Below, in pieces: positions 12,346-26,300 of a stretch of 64,000 nucleotides of DNA (positions within the stretch are counted from its first letter, which is position 1; every line of letters starts with the position of its first letter). Source of the DNA: Marchantia polymorpha subsp. ruderalis (lineage: Eukaryota > Streptophyta > Marchantiopsida > Marchantiales > Marchantiaceae); the NCBI GenBank assembly GCA_037833965.1, contig AP031357.1, positions 19,860,001-19,924,000 of the forward strand, given 5' to 3'. The notes beneath the pieces were generated by a model. The model was not told the DNA's origin, did not search any database, and saw nothing but the letters and a program-made list of their open reading frames with translations. A program made the translations under genes and the position numbers.

Positions 12346-15300
12346 ATTTGTACAGATTTACAGGTGATGTGTATATTGACAGATGTAATGATAGAATCTC
12401 AACATTGCATTGTCGAAGCTTCTACAGATTCGCGGAGCTCAGTCAGATTGAAGGCCCCTTGTCGCGAGGCAACGAATACCGATATGTAAAGAATACGAAG
12501 GTAGCTGTGTGTGATATAATGCGGACTCAAGAGACAGAGCCTTTTTTTTGAGCCGATGGATTTGAGAGCCTTGACCTTTATGTGAAAATGTATATATAAT
12601 TGTCCTTGTGGACGGAAGAGAAAAATAAAGATGAGAGTGGAAGCTCCGTCTGGAATGCAAAGTTGTTTCTTAAACTCCCACCCTCTGAATCTTTTCAGGA
12701 GAACTTGTACTTGTTCCAATCAAATTTAGATTTGGTCGTGAGATGTGTATATACATGAAAGATACTCTGGTGGTTTTCAACTTGAAGTTGTTGGGATTAG
12801 AGAATACTGTATTCCACACATCTCTTTTTGTCTCTTGATGGGGTTTTTCTCATCCGCCGCTCCGCTACTGATTTTTTCAGGTGAATATTGAGATGTGAGC
12901 CACAGCCAAACCTGAATCGCTGAAGAGTTGTCTGTCAGAGATGCTCTTGTTGCATCAGGTTGAAAAGAAGGACCTGTGAGTGGTCGTCGGCATTTTTCTG
13001 CCGGTCTAACTGGTTCAGTAGCACACCCGTTATTAGCACTGAGGACAGCGTTGTAGCGATCACTATCTTCTAGATACAGATAATCGAAATTGTTGATTTG
13101 ACGGATCGAGCGTGCACATATTTCAAATGTTGGAAATTGAGTATGCCAAGGCTATAGAACCAAATGTTGGCCTTTACTGAAAATCCATCGTTCAGCCCAA
13201 TAATGAAGCATGGCATGCAGGAAGACAGTTCACTTCTACCCCATGTACCACATGTTCTTCCGTGTACATTCTTTCAATAGTTTTGGGTCAATACGATGTG
13301 ATTTACGAGGAAGGAGCTTTTTGAAATAGAGATCGGAGAAGAGGATGGCATTAAACTGGTATCAAATTTAATGAGTGCCGTGGTTTGAGTGGAATCATAA
13401 GGTGTCGCATCCTTGAGATCAAGAGCCGTGACCATCTCTTATCCCAAAACCAATAGTAGGTCGCAATAGTTCTATTCTTATTCTTATAATCGTATGATTC
13501 ATTGAATATTCATGAATAACATTATTAATGAATATACTAAAATCCATTCACTAGCATATAGTAACTTGAACATCAGACCTTGTGAATCTATTCATATCTT
13601 TCTTCAACTGCATCAACAGATTTATTCTCTCTCCGTATGAAATTTTCATCGATACGCCTTCATGGTCTTCACAAATGTTTAGGTTCAAATCTCTTTCCAC
13701 AGTGGTGCAAGTTGTTGTCTAATCAAATACCAGGTCCATTCATGCATCCTATATCCTTTTTAGTATGAGAAAACAAATTACATATCTAAGAGCTTCTATT
13801 ATTGTTTCTTCTTAATAATTTCTACGCCTGAAGTATTTGTGTTTTTACCAGGATACGAGTCTCACTCAGTTCGCCAAAGCTCCTTTCTGAAGAAATGAAG
13901 CATCTGGTTGTTTAAAGACGAGGTTATTATAATCAACCAAATAGATAACAAACTCTTACGCAGAACGATCTTTTTGCTATCTCATATCAAGCTCCATACG
14001 TTAATAATGATACATAGCAGCAGTTCGGGCTATGACCTCATGAGGCCCATGGAAATTTTGCGGTTTACAAACTCACGCACAAAGATGAAGTGATAGGGAA
14101 ACATACTAAATGGTCAAAGTAGAGTTGTTGCTCGGTGTTTCAGCACCTAGCTTTATCCGCAATACACATGATGGTAGATTTGAGTGGTAATGTAAGTATA
14201 TATAAATTGTAACTAAATTTAATTTTATCATGATTAGATTCAACTTCTTATGGTTTAACATAGTTAGAAAATGATTAACTCTCAAGAAAATTTGAAGACA
14301 ATTATCGCATTGATGACACATGTTAACAATAAACTTTAATTAAATTTGGAGTTCACGAGTGATGGAGTGAGAGTTGAGAATGAAAAGTTTGTAAGAGAGT
14401 GATCTGAAATTATTAAGATAGTTGCGAAGAAACATCTCATTTAAGATTCAAGAATAATTACCTGAAAACCATCGAAGATACATATTGTAGTCCTATGCTA
14501 ATATCGAAGTTCATAGTACTACGCTCGTAGATCATCATAAATGAGCTGTCTCAGAAGTATCATATGCTTGCACTTAACTCCTAAATTGTGTGGCTCGTAG
14601 AGACTACTCGAGCTAAGTAAGTAGAATGATCCTTTGCACAAAAATCTCCCAACTATAGTTGACATCTCCCATCTTAGACACACGCCTCGAGTATAAAACG
14701 ATACCATCTTGGAAAAAGAAACAAAAACCAGGCTAGCTTCTTTCATGAAAGTACACACTAATCTATGAATCTAATCAAACACTTCATGACGAGGCTAAAG
14801 TGAATCCCGCTAGCCATTGAATATGAATAATTATTGACATATGAACTAGACTGAATGTAAAACAAATCAAGATTGGGATGCTGTATGAGCAACATACAAC
14901 ATACATACCAACAATGGATGCGTATGAGCAGCAGACAGTAGAATTCTGCCTTAGTTAGGAGTGGGCGCGATTGCCAAACCATTTGCTCATATAACAAGTT
15001 GGCACGTCGACGGCCTCAAAACTAGCACCGAAAGCTCAAACTTCCTTCCGCCTGTCAGGACGGAAGGAAGGCCTGGGGTCGATTAAACAGTTGGCACTGA
15101 AAGAGACTCAATGGCATGACTGGTGAATGCTCTTTAGTGCTCGAATGCACATCGGTGCTCGAGTGCGACGTGTGAAGCGTGGTCAAATCTGCTCAGTCGC
15201 TATCTCGTCTCATGGAGTTCACGTTCACCCGAAGTGAGGTTCACATGAAGGCACAGAAGTCAAGCGGACAATAAATGTTTCAACATTTAGACTGTCAGAA

Positions 15301-16945
15301 CACTGTAGCTGCAGTGAAAGTAACTTTGCATGTCAGTTTGGTACAAGAAGTTCACATCATTCCGGTTGCTTGATAAGGTTTACCCGGGTGCCGGACAGTG
15401 ACCGAGTTCAGTCAAAGGAAGATCTGCTCAGATCGCTACCTTTTCTCTCGCAATCATTTGCCCCCCATCCTGCAGCTACTCCTTTTCCTGCGCTGCTTCA
15501 ATTGCATTAGCTTGTCCCATGTACCATTCTGCCACTGGAATGTTCTCAAACGATTTTTAGCCAAAAGAGTTTCCTGTGGAGAGTGAAGCATGCTTACTGG
15601 AAGATATGTAATTAGTTCGAAACCTAGCTCACAACTTATTTGATCATTCAGGGAACATGATGAGGCTCATGTCTTGGAGTGACTGCCTACTTTAGGAATA
15701 TACTCGTAGATTTGTCGATTATCCTCATCTACGCAGGATTTTTCTCCGTCTTCTTATCTTTCAGATTTTCCTGGGGTGAGATGAGTTTGATAGGATAGGC
15801 CGTTAGATAAAGACAACTCGCTATCGTCTGTTATGATCACGGTGAGACTGGTCTTCGCCAGGTCCCACAGCAGATATTCGACAATGGTCGTCGAGGGGCT
15901 TAGGCTTAGTATGATCAGTCAGCTATGCTCGCTTATCGTTCTCTGTCCTTTCTTGCGAGAGTCTTCCCATTTGATGTTTAGGGAGTTATAGAACGCTTTC
16001 ACCACTAGCTTATCACATTTTGCAAATTTAAATCGAAAAACGCTACGACTTCATAACAGATAAGTGAATACTAATGTTCAGTCTTAGGCACAGTCTGGAT
16101 GCCTATGAGCAGCCAGTCACTCAACTAAGAAGACAGCTAACACCTTTTCATTCTTCCTTTCCTTGTCTTTCTACGCTTACATCTCACTATGGATTGATGT
16201 GCGAGAGAACAACGTCCTAAGATCTAGCAGGTAAGAGCTTTTAACAGGGAGTGTGTTTTTAGCTACTGCTCACGGCCTAGCAATCTTCAAGGAACAATCT
16301 ACGCAGACTTCTACATCCTTTTTCCGTGTCTTCCACATATTTTTGACCTCTCGTTGAGTAGTCCAAGATAGGGACTTTCTCATCTGGATAGGGTGTTACA
16401 CAGGAAACACCAGTCTTGGGATAAACAGGCTCACCGCTACGAAACACGAACCAGAAGTTTTGCCAGCGTTGTGATAGGTCGTTGTATCCAAAAAGAATCT
16501 GGTAGGATAGAAATGAACCGTATCTTGAAGAAAATTTATTACGACTTCTGGCGGCTGTGAGCATTACATTGAAGTTGGAGCAGCTAATTGCGATAAAAAT
16601 ACATATCAACGACGTAATGCATAAACATTCGGGTCTCTGCAGGTGGCTTCTTTCTGAGTCTCTTTGGTTACGGAGGGTAAGCCATAAACTTCTCTGACAG
16701 TCACTCACTCTCTCTCTTTCTCTCTTCGAGCTTTCTCGAAAAATTACTACAGCGCGCATCCATCATTCTACTCTAAGAAACCTCCCGAGAAGGATCGTTG
16801 GATTCTATTAAACAAAAGGTTTCTTGGTGGCTGCTACCAGAAATGTCTTCGAGTTAAAGGTCAGGGCAGAAATCCCGTGGCAGAGAAGTGGATTTAAAAA
16901 TTACAAGTGACGCTCTGGTTCAGTTCAACTGGGAGAAAAAGCATC
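12346..16945. other. Intergenic stretch without supported genes
   Basis: The first 300 bp are probably the C2 gene's 3' region. The rest has only short open frames; the longest (160 codons, minus strand, 16277-16759) shows no family motif. A perfect 10-bp hairpin lies at 15041-15070. A pyrimidine-rich CT run is present near 16700. The last 150 bp before the kinase stop are presumably its 3' untranslated region. Confidence 0.55.
15041..15070. repeat. Perfect hairpin, 10-bp stem
   Basis: CTTCCTTCCG (15041-15050) and CGGAAGGAAG (15061-15070) are exact reverse complements around a 10-nt loop. It is not near a gene end, and no T-run follows, so no function is assigned. Confidence 0.7.
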
Positions 16946-19415
16946 TTAAGCTTGGATTTCTACGTCGTCCAAGACGGCAACACCGGGCAGAACCTTGCCC
17001 TCCAGAAGCTCAAGACTGGCACCACCTCCTGTTGAGACGTGGCTCATCTTCTCAGCCAAACCTGCCTTCTCTACGGCAGCAACGGAGTCACCTCCTCCAA
17101 TGATGGTGATGGCACCCTCGCCTGTAAGATCGGCAATGGTGTTCGCGACAGCGAAAGTTCCATTGGCAAAGGCGTCGAACTCGAACACTCCCATAGGTCC
17201 GTTCCACAAAACGGTCTGGATTGTTCAAAATACGTTACACCATCATCAATATCTGAGTGTTCAGCAAAAACAAATCTTCGGACAGCAAAAAAATGTCACG
17301 ACACCCTCAAATGTACGTGCAGTAGATAAGAACAGAGATCAACGATCAGTACCTTAGCTCCCTTCAAGGCGTCCTTGAATTGCTCAATGGATTTAGGACC
17401 AATATCCAATCCCATCCAGCCTGCATTTCAGTTCGTACACATGTTTAGCCAGCTTCAGCAAGAGAATATTTTAGTCTACAAACGAGATCGGTGAGTGTCG
17501 GATGAGGACCAACCAGCCATCATATCAAACATCCAGAATTTGCAGAGGTGAAAAACGTAAACTCTGTCTACGAAGGCTCTTCAAGTTTTAGACTGTTGAT
17601 CGAGGAGCATACATGGGATCCTGAGCTTCCACTTACCATCGGGAATTTCCTTGAAGTCACAGACTTGTGTGTTGGCATCTGGGGCAAACTTGTCCGCAGC
17701 AAGAATGTCAATTGGCAGAATGAGCTCGACACCCTTTTCCTTGGCCATGGCGCTCAACTTGACTGCGAGGTCAAGCTTGTCGTCCTCTACGAGGGAGGAG
17801 CCGACTGAGTAGCCCTGGGACTTGTAGAAGGTAAACACCATTCCTCCTCCAAGGATAACCTTGTCAGACTTGTCCAAGAGGGACTCAATAACGGTGATCT
17901 TGGAAGACACCTTGCTCCCACCGACCTGTTTGAAAAGCATTCACAATTATGATGAGCTACCACGTATCGACAGCCAGTGTAGCGGCATACAAGGAGCATG
18001 TTTTCTTTTCGGCTTGTAAAAATGCAACTGGCGGTGGGAAATTATCAACAATGGAGAGAATCAACACTCACAATGGCGACGAAAGGCCTAGCGGGCTTTT
18101 GGATGGCTCCTGCCAGGTAGTCCAATTCCTTCTGGAGAAGGAATCCAGCGAACCTCTTTGAAACGAAGTCAGCAATACCAGCTGTAGAAGAGTGAGCTCT
18201 GTGAGCGGTACCGAAGGCATCGTTGACAAAGAAATCAATGTTCTTGGCAAGCTTCTTGGAGAACTCAAGGTCGTTCTTCTCCTCTTCCTTGTAGAATCGA
18301 ACGTTCTCGAGAAGGAGAAGCTCTCCATTCTGCCAAGTTCAAATAGAAACTTTAGCACATAACGCACAATGGCGAAAACATACATGGATCTTCCAACCAA
18401 CCTTGACATATTATCACTCAATTGCTGCCGAACAGAATATACATGGCTTTCGATCAGGCCCCGACTTCAGTGTAGAAGACATAAAAACTCGGGCAGTAAA
18501 ACACACCTTGAGTCCACCGATAAGACCCTCGACTTCCGGGCCGATAGAGTCGGGGGCGAACTTCACTTCCTTCTTCAATAAATCGGCAAGGCGAACTGTT
18601 TAGACGTTCAAAAAACTGATCAGCTACGGCCGTTCACTTCCAACTCCCCTGTGCGCAAATGAGTATGTGCATCTGAGCGAGAAGCCAAAATCCTTCTGAC
18701 ATGCATGCAAGGGTCCTCGAGTTTTTTGGGATTTCGTTCGATGGATCACATCCCATAGTCTACATTATATAGCTTTCAATCTTCCACCGACGCATGGAAT
18801 TCGTTAAATTCAACACAATGCGATCTTTAAAAAGTGCATCGGCATGAAGCTCGACATTTGCGCACGGTCTTCGCAATTACCTGAGACGGGCTTCAGGCTG
18901 AACTTCTCCTCGGGTCCCTTCTTCGGGCGACCAAGGTGAGAGGCGAGGACGACCTTGGCACCGCAGCCCAACAGGTACTCAATGGTGGGCACGGAGGCAC
19001 GGATACGGGTGTCATCCGTGATGTTCCTCTTGTCATCGAGAGGTACGTTCAAATCCGCACGGATGAACACGGTCCTGCCCTCGAAGTCGCTCTTCGGGAC
19101 ATCGCCGATCGAGACCTTCCTGTCGGAGGACTTGGAGGCGAGGCTCTCGCCGTCGCCCTTGCCGCCCTCACCCTGCAGAGCAGAGGGGCTCAAGGTCTCT
19201 GTCTTGGGGGCCTCGGCGAAGACGGTGAACAAATTCTGCTTCCTCACGGATCGCGAGCTCGACGAGACTCCGGCGTGGAAGAACAACGGAGACGCCCGCA
19301 GGCTGAACCTGACACCGGAGGCCCTCAATCCCGACTGCAAGTTCGACTCTGTGCCTGCGGCTCTGACCACGCTTTTCACTGAAGAAACAGCGATTGCCTG
19401 CACAGCTGACGCCAT
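16946..19415 (-). CDS. PGK: Phosphoglycerate kinase, plastid precursor
   Basis: This enzyme transfers phosphate between 1,3-bisphosphoglycerate and ADP/ATP, in the Calvin cycle and plastid glycolysis. Six exons (minus strand) join in phase: 19415-18881, 18595-18507, 18329-18072, 17925-17637, 17420-17353 and 17215-16946, about 502 residues. Residues 1 to about 67-95 form a Ser/Arg/Ala-rich, acid-poor transit peptide starting MASAVQA; the processing site is probably near VFAEA. The catalytic core starts at about 100. Substrate motifs are RADLNVP (119-125), SHLGRP (159-164), ENVRF and NDAFGTAHR; nucleotide-site motifs are [22 protein letters not shown] and [13 protein letters not shown]. All are intact, so the protein should be active. 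The upstream in-frame ATG at 19475 is not preferred because MASAV is the typical plastid start. The tail ends in EIQA, and the protein is slightly longer than most plastid forms because of the transit and linker region (about 67-100, Gly/Ser-rich). Confidence 0.96.
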
Positions 19416-20350
19416 AGCTCCAAGAGACAGGAAATCTTCCTCCCGGCTGAAGCTTCTGCGATTCTTTAAATCCAAAAAACAGCCGCAGGAATTTCTGCCT
19501 CGCCCGCTCTGCCGAAGACTTCACCACCAACCTCTTCTGGTGGAAGATTACTTAAAGAACATCGATCGCGCGAGGGATCGATCGATCGCGAGGGAGGGAG
19601 TGGTGCAGCAGCGGGGATCGATTCCACACGGGACGGACGATGGCGCCTTGCGGGCTCGTCCTGTAGTGGTCGCCACCCTATCGCCACCCATCGCCAGGGT
19701 TACGCCATCCGTGGCGCGGGCAGATTGGGGGTTTCGCCAGTTTCGCCCGGCGGGGCCGGGTTATCTGCATCCGCTTTTCGATGACCTGTGGCCGAGTGTT
19801 GCCCGGGAGATGGAGGGGGTGGGCAACGGGAATCGCCAGCTAGGCCAGCGGAGCGCCACATGTTGCGCCGTGACCAATCAGCAGCGGGGCGCGCATAGTG
19901 ATAAGAGCCCCGGATGCCACTTCGTGCTGCCGCGTGTCACATTGCTGACCGTGCCCTGCGGGCAGTGAAGCTCCCTCTCCTCGTCTTCTGGATATAGTGC
20001 GCGCTCGCAAGTTGGGGACATGCTCATGTCAAGCTCGCTAGTTCCGCTGGCGACAGACGGACAGTGCTCCGTCTCGGCTCACTCTGTCCCGTTCTGTCCC
20101 GTTCTGTTCCGCTGTTCCGCTGTTCCGCGCTCTGTCTTTGGCTCTCCGTGCTCCTCCGGGACCTCCTCCATCCCCTCGAACCTCGCCACGCCATTCCCTT
20201 TGCCTTCCCTTGCTCCCTTCCTCTAGTTGCCGTCTCCTGTCCGGTCAGCAACGCCACGCAACTCCCCAACAAACGACTGCCCCACCAAAATCCCGTCCAA
20301 CTAACCACTAAACCACTTCTTAACGTGTACGGCATTTTTCCACCTCTGCT
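19416..20350 (-). promoter_or_regulatory. GC-rich promoter region of the kinase gene
   Basis: About 900 bp of GC-rich, CpG-rich DNA lies upstream of the kinase start and falls back to AT-rich DNA near 20350. A palindromic ATCGATCG-type cluster lies at 19560-19592. A short internal repeat of TCTGTCCCGT and CTGTTCCG units is at about 20085-20136. No clear TATA box is seen. The 337-codon plus-strand frame across 18955-19968 overlaps exon 1 and is a compositional shadow. Confidence 0.5.
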
Positions 20351-23300
20351 TCTGATTTCTATTTTAGAGAAGCAATAATCTAATAAAACAAAATGTACTC
20401 AACCGAAAACCAGGGGCTAGCACAAATAATATCGAGTGGTAAATATGGAATTTAGTTCCTGACATATTCTAAATTAATATTCCTTAAATGCTCTTGTCAC
20501 TTGCTTATTTTCTCATCTCACCCTTGATCTCTGAACATATTCTTTCCCAGATCTGTGTTCTGTTACTTCTTTCGCGTGTTTATTCATTTTCTGCCGGAAC
20601 ATGCTCGTAAGTGGTAATAACACCTGAATTTCCAACAGTCAAGAAATCGTCGGGTGGGCAGCGTAAGCCCTTGCCCGGAAAAAACAGATAACTATGATTG
20701 TTGCTCTTTTGTTCTCTACACTATACTTGGTAATGGCATGGGACAAGGTTACTGTAATGTAGTTCTTCTTGAATCCATCTTTGGATCTTTCTCATCGCTA
20801 GAAGGTCGACAATTATTACTGTGTAGCGGCGAGATCGAGTATGCATCTCATATCTAAGACATTATTATTGACCATTACTCGTGATTTAAAATTGTAAGTT
20901 AAGTTGATTTTGATTGAGTGAAGAGTTCTATCTGACTCCAAGTTGTGAAATAAACCCCCCTGTGTGCGTACAAAGTGAATGGTGACATGCCATGTTTTTC
21001 CTGTGAACCGACTCGAATCTGTGAACACATGTCTCAGTTCTTCAAGCAAGATTCTTCCAATTTATCAGAACGTAACATCCGTCGTTCACAATAGTTTACT
21101 ATGTTTTAGTGTTTCCAATTGAGATTCGTAAAAAATCTGATACTTATCTGCTTTGAAGTCATATTGTTACAATTGCTATTCATTTCCTACATATATTGCA
21201 TGATAGTTTTGCAAAAGATCTTACAATTCACGTATATATTAGTTCTGATAAATATACATGTTAGAAGCACAATATGGAGCTATAAGTTTTTTATATCACT
21301 GTACTATAAGAGCAATTTTGCTATAGAAACAAAATGCATGTTAGTAAGATTAACTGTACATTGTGAACAAATGAACGATCCAGAAGCCAAGTAAGACAGT
21401 AAGAACCTCGATATATATAAGAATAAATTATCAGAAAATTCTTTCATTAGTCATTAGAAATTTGAGAGTCTGATACATATGTGCAATTTGTTGTCATTTC
21501 ATTCTTAATGCAATTTAATTGCAGTCTAATGATATATTCCTCATTGCTTTAAGTTCTAGAAAAGAACGATCTACATTATTATAGCAATCATCATTCTCAT
21601 CGATCTCTCATGATCTGTGATTTACCAAATCTATATGCTTGAAGTTATACGACATAGCAGATATTTGATCATGTTCATGATACATCCGTCCTTGTGAATT
21701 GCTTGAAAATCAAGATAAGCATGCTTTCATGTTTGATATACATCTTTGAAAAAAATCGTATGCTAGTATGTTAAATTGTGTTTCATGCAAGATTTGTAAT
21801 CATCAATAATGAAATAAGTTTCAAATCTATTCCAAAATATAAATTTGTCACCATATATGTATGGCTCCAAATTTATTACTAGAATTTTCATCAAGGATGA
21901 TTTACGAATCATTTATATTTGATTTCTATATGAATATGAATTTTAAATTTCAAAATTTTTGATTATATGAATGTCCGTATTGTATGAATATTTATTCTAT
22001 GATTTTTCATATTTTGAATGCCATTAAGTTTTTATAATGGATACAAATAATATTTTAGTTATAAACCATTGAAATGTCTAATTGCGTGAATTTATACATG
22101 TATTGTAATGTATTTTAATATCAATACCATATTCTATATACATCACAAAAGTAATAATTTGCGTGTGTAATCAGACATCAAGGAATCATCAATCAAAATT
22201 AATTCCAATTGCAAAAATTTTGCAGATTCATCTAAATACAATCTGATCTGCATTTATATTTAGATACTTTTAAAATTAAAATCTTTGACATTTTTTCAAG
22301 TTCATTTTTTTTATTCTACAAATATTATATCATGTTATTTTCTTAAATTAATACTATTTTACATAATTTACGTAAATATAATTATATTTTTATTAATTCA
22401 ACATCTTATTTATTATGTATCAAAATTTTATGATTTTTTTTCATAGTTTATTTTTATGCATGATAATTGTCAATAAGTGATAATTTGATAAAATATTCTC
22501 ATAACTTCTAATGAAGCTAATTGATATTGGCGCATAATTTACATCTTATAAAAATGTCAACATAGTACAAAATAGTCAATTGAATGCATCATTAGTCACT
22601 TTTCAATAGATTTGAAAATCAATGTAAAATAATGTAAAAATTTATATGGAGCAAAGAATCACACTTTTCAAGGCAAATAAGAATCATTTATTTCTCTACA
22701 ACTTTAATAATCATATGTGAGTGTGATACTTTTGAAAGATCCAAATATATTATTTATTGCCCATTTGAAATATAAAAGATACAATTTCATTACGTTATTA
22801 TAAATATTCTTTTTGTAAAACTTTAAAAGTAGATTTTCGCCATGTGGTTAAATCTCATTAAAATATAATTTCAGATGGTTTATAGAAAAAATTACCTTTG
22901 TATTTACAAAATTTACAAGGCTAAAAAAACATAGACATTAGCTTTTTGTTGTTGTAACATTGAAATAGTAAGAAGATTTAAATGTTGATTCAAACACATT
23001 TGTCAGATAATGTTCAACTTCTTCATCATGCAGCATATTCTATTCAACTTGTATCCATTGCTGTATAGACAACACTTGCCTTTTGAAGTTGAGTATATAT
23101 AATACTATATATAATATAGGTATATTATACCCTATATCTCACTATGATGTTATAGAATCTATTCCATTATTAATTTCTTGGTTTCATCCATGTACAAATT
23201 GCTGGGTTCTTACTCTCATATTTACTCTTTTAGTTGAACGTGAATGCTTGAGAATAGTAGAAGTGTTGTCCTGTCATCTTCTTCATACATAAGAGTACTC

Positions 23301-26300
23301 AATATTAACGAAAAGTATGAGAAAGTCATATAATAAGGAATCCAACGGTTTAAGACTAGATCCAAATAATATCACGATGGCAATAAATTCTACCACATCT
23401 AACCATCCAAAAATTGGATTCAAAGTTAAAAAAAACACCACACACATTGATTGATATTTTCTAGATTGCATAAAGTAGTGTTCTCCCATATTCTTCATGT
23501 ATCAGTACCTTGCCTGTAACATGATTCTTTGTTTTTGTTGATGTTCGTCCCCTTTCCCTGTCAGATTATTTTGACACCTGGCACCACCATCCCGAACATG
23601 CTCTTTTTTCTTGTCCTCAGATGTGATATGCGTTGCAATGGATACAAACAAGTCTAAGGAAGAGAACAAGGAGGTTTTACAACGGGCCTCTCTCTGACCG
23701 AGTGAGCAGCAAAGTACACTTCCAACCACGTGACGGTCAAGTTACTTAAACATAGTTCACTGCGGGAAGTGATTGCTCCACACTATTCTTATGCCTTCCA
23801 TCGCCCAAGCAAAGAGTTGGGTTCAGATTGAGGTATTTCTTGTCGCCAGCGCAGGACAAGGAGCGAGCGCTTTGTAATTAATCTTTGCTTCTTACAACAC
23901 GGACAAAGTGTTTGTGGATAGAAAGTGGCGTGATTAGACATTGTGGGAGCCGATCTCTCCCGTATGCAATTGTCGCAAATGACCTTCTGGACTGTAAGCT
24001 GATAAAAAAGGTTCAGCAAATCATATTGTATCTTGTAAAGTGACCATCGCAGACAAAATTTAATCCACTGGTTGCTTGATCATCATATGACAAAGTTCAA
24101 TATGTGAAATCTTTTGCACACCTCTCATGGCTTCCTTTCCTTGGTTGGACCTTCTATATCGCACTTTTTCAGTCATAAACGTTTTAACCTACAGAAAATC
24201 CATTGCAAAGGAAGCCATATGACACACTTCGAATTTGTTACTCTTTAAAAACCCATACACCCCACAAAATATAGTTCCTGACATTTTGAGTAATGGTAAC
24301 GTGGAGCCATAGCCGAACCCGAATGACATATGCAAAGTGTTTCGACTGGTGTCGTTTGAGTGAGACATTGCTCTTGATTTCTCTCTTCTGGCACGGGTAC
24401 TCTACCATGGGCGAAACAGGGAAATACTCGAGTCGAGTTGCAACCCATTCTGTAATGGGACACAACAATCTTGAAGATTGACAGATATACAGCATATGTT
24501 CTCGATCAAGGTTTTACAAGAACTGGTCTGCATTAGCATTAGCGTGTTTCAAAACAACTCCGTCACCATGAATGGTACCAATCCATAATGCCATCGTCTA
24601 TTCATGAAAATAAAGCATTTTTCGGCACACTATATAGAATGATAATATAAAAACAGGGATTTTTTATGATTGAGTAATCTTCGGGACCTGGTTTGAGTCT
24701 TACTTAGAAAGCTAAACTTACTTTGAAACTCACAAGAATTTAAATTCTTAGAGTTGCACTATATGCGTAAAATCAATGGGGCAACTTATATGGATCCCGT
24801 AAAACCATTCCCGTTTATCCATATATCTGTTCAATATCTTAAGCAACTCTGATCTTTCCGGTCTTGCTTTAAAGCTCCCGTTGTCGCAGAATGAATTGTA
24901 CCCGTTGCCTAGACTCGCCTACATCAACTCAGCCTTCGTGGATATTCCAGACGAGCCAATGACTTGACGAGTTGTAAACTGTTTCAGTGAACGTAATCTT
25001 AGCGGAAGACAGTTGGCAAATAATATCTCCCACCCAGGAAAAAACTGAAGAGAAACAAATTAAAGAGCTTTTCTTGAACTCAAATCTTGCAGATAAACAA
25101 GAAGTATCATGAACTGCAGTAATTTATGTAACATTGTCTTTATTGAGCTCATTGATCGCCTAGTATTCCATACTTATTGAAAACTTGAAATTCATTAACT
25201 TCTATTCACTTCTAACTCCTAATCCTTTTCTACTTAAGTTTTGTTTCATTAACATTCAATGCAGTCATTGGAGATGTGCGTGCGTATCTGAGAGACTTTA
25301 TACTTACTTGCACGGCAACGATGTGAGCAAATACAAGGGGAATGTGCATCGAACATCACTATATCAAGGCCAAACATGAAGAATTTATAAGGGAGTTTTG
25401 CGGGAAAGGGGGAGGAAGAAATAAATGAAGACGAAGAGAGCATACCGGGAAGTGTACTTGGAGGCCGCAATTTTAATCGATAGATGGACTTCTTGGGATA
25501 CCTGCCATATGCTTGGACTAGGTTATTATTCTTGGAATCTGAAATAAGGCTGCAAGTATGTGACGAATGACTTTTCTTTAGTTGCCTCACTACCCTGATT
25601 GTTCGCATGCGAGTTTGTGACCAGATTAGGAGAAAAGATGAAACTGAAGGGTTGGACGGGCTAGATTCGATCCTGAAGGAGGCAAGCAATCACGAATATA
25701 CGGTGCAATTCTGATATCAGTGCTGACAGCTCCATAGACAGCTTCGGTTTGGCTCCTGTGCTTTTGAGATTATATACACGGCCGACTGGTGGAAGGGCCG
25801 ACATTATACGAAGCTCAATTCGATCAAAACAAATTAAGGTCTACATGACCCGACAAAAGATTGAGCAACCGACATAGACAGACGCATGGTTGCACAATCG
25901 TCCAACCATGATATTCTTTAAGAAATGCTTCACTTCCTCGACTGAACGTGATATACAGCATTACATGTATTCAAGGTCTGCAGTTTTCTTGCATGAAACA
26001 CTTGGGGACTCGATATTGGGACTAACATGATTTCTTGTTATGATAAAGAAATTCAAGGTCCAATTATCGCCCGAGACTCAACTAATTGGGGTCTTGCGTC
26101 GTGATTTTGATTTACACGAGCGCGCTCAAGCCACACTCAACGGACAACAGACCACCCTTGAACGCAGAGGTTCATCAAATTCTCAGTTGCTTCTGTAGCT
26201 ATCAGAACCAATGTCTAACTCTCTAACTTGATGGATGTGAAGTGCCATAGATGAAACTGCAAATGTATTCACAGATGGTTCCAATGATTCTTTAGTTTAC

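Noticed and set aside
16277..16759. 160-codon minus-strand frame downstream of the kinase gene
   Set aside because: No recognisable domain, no splice partners, and a Ser/Arg-rich start that comes from a CT-rich tract. Could be real, but the sequence does not support it.
18955..19968. 337-codon plus-strand frame
   Set aside because: It is antisense to exon 1 of the phosphoglycerate kinase gene and continues into its CpG-rich promoter; a shadow of the true coding frame.
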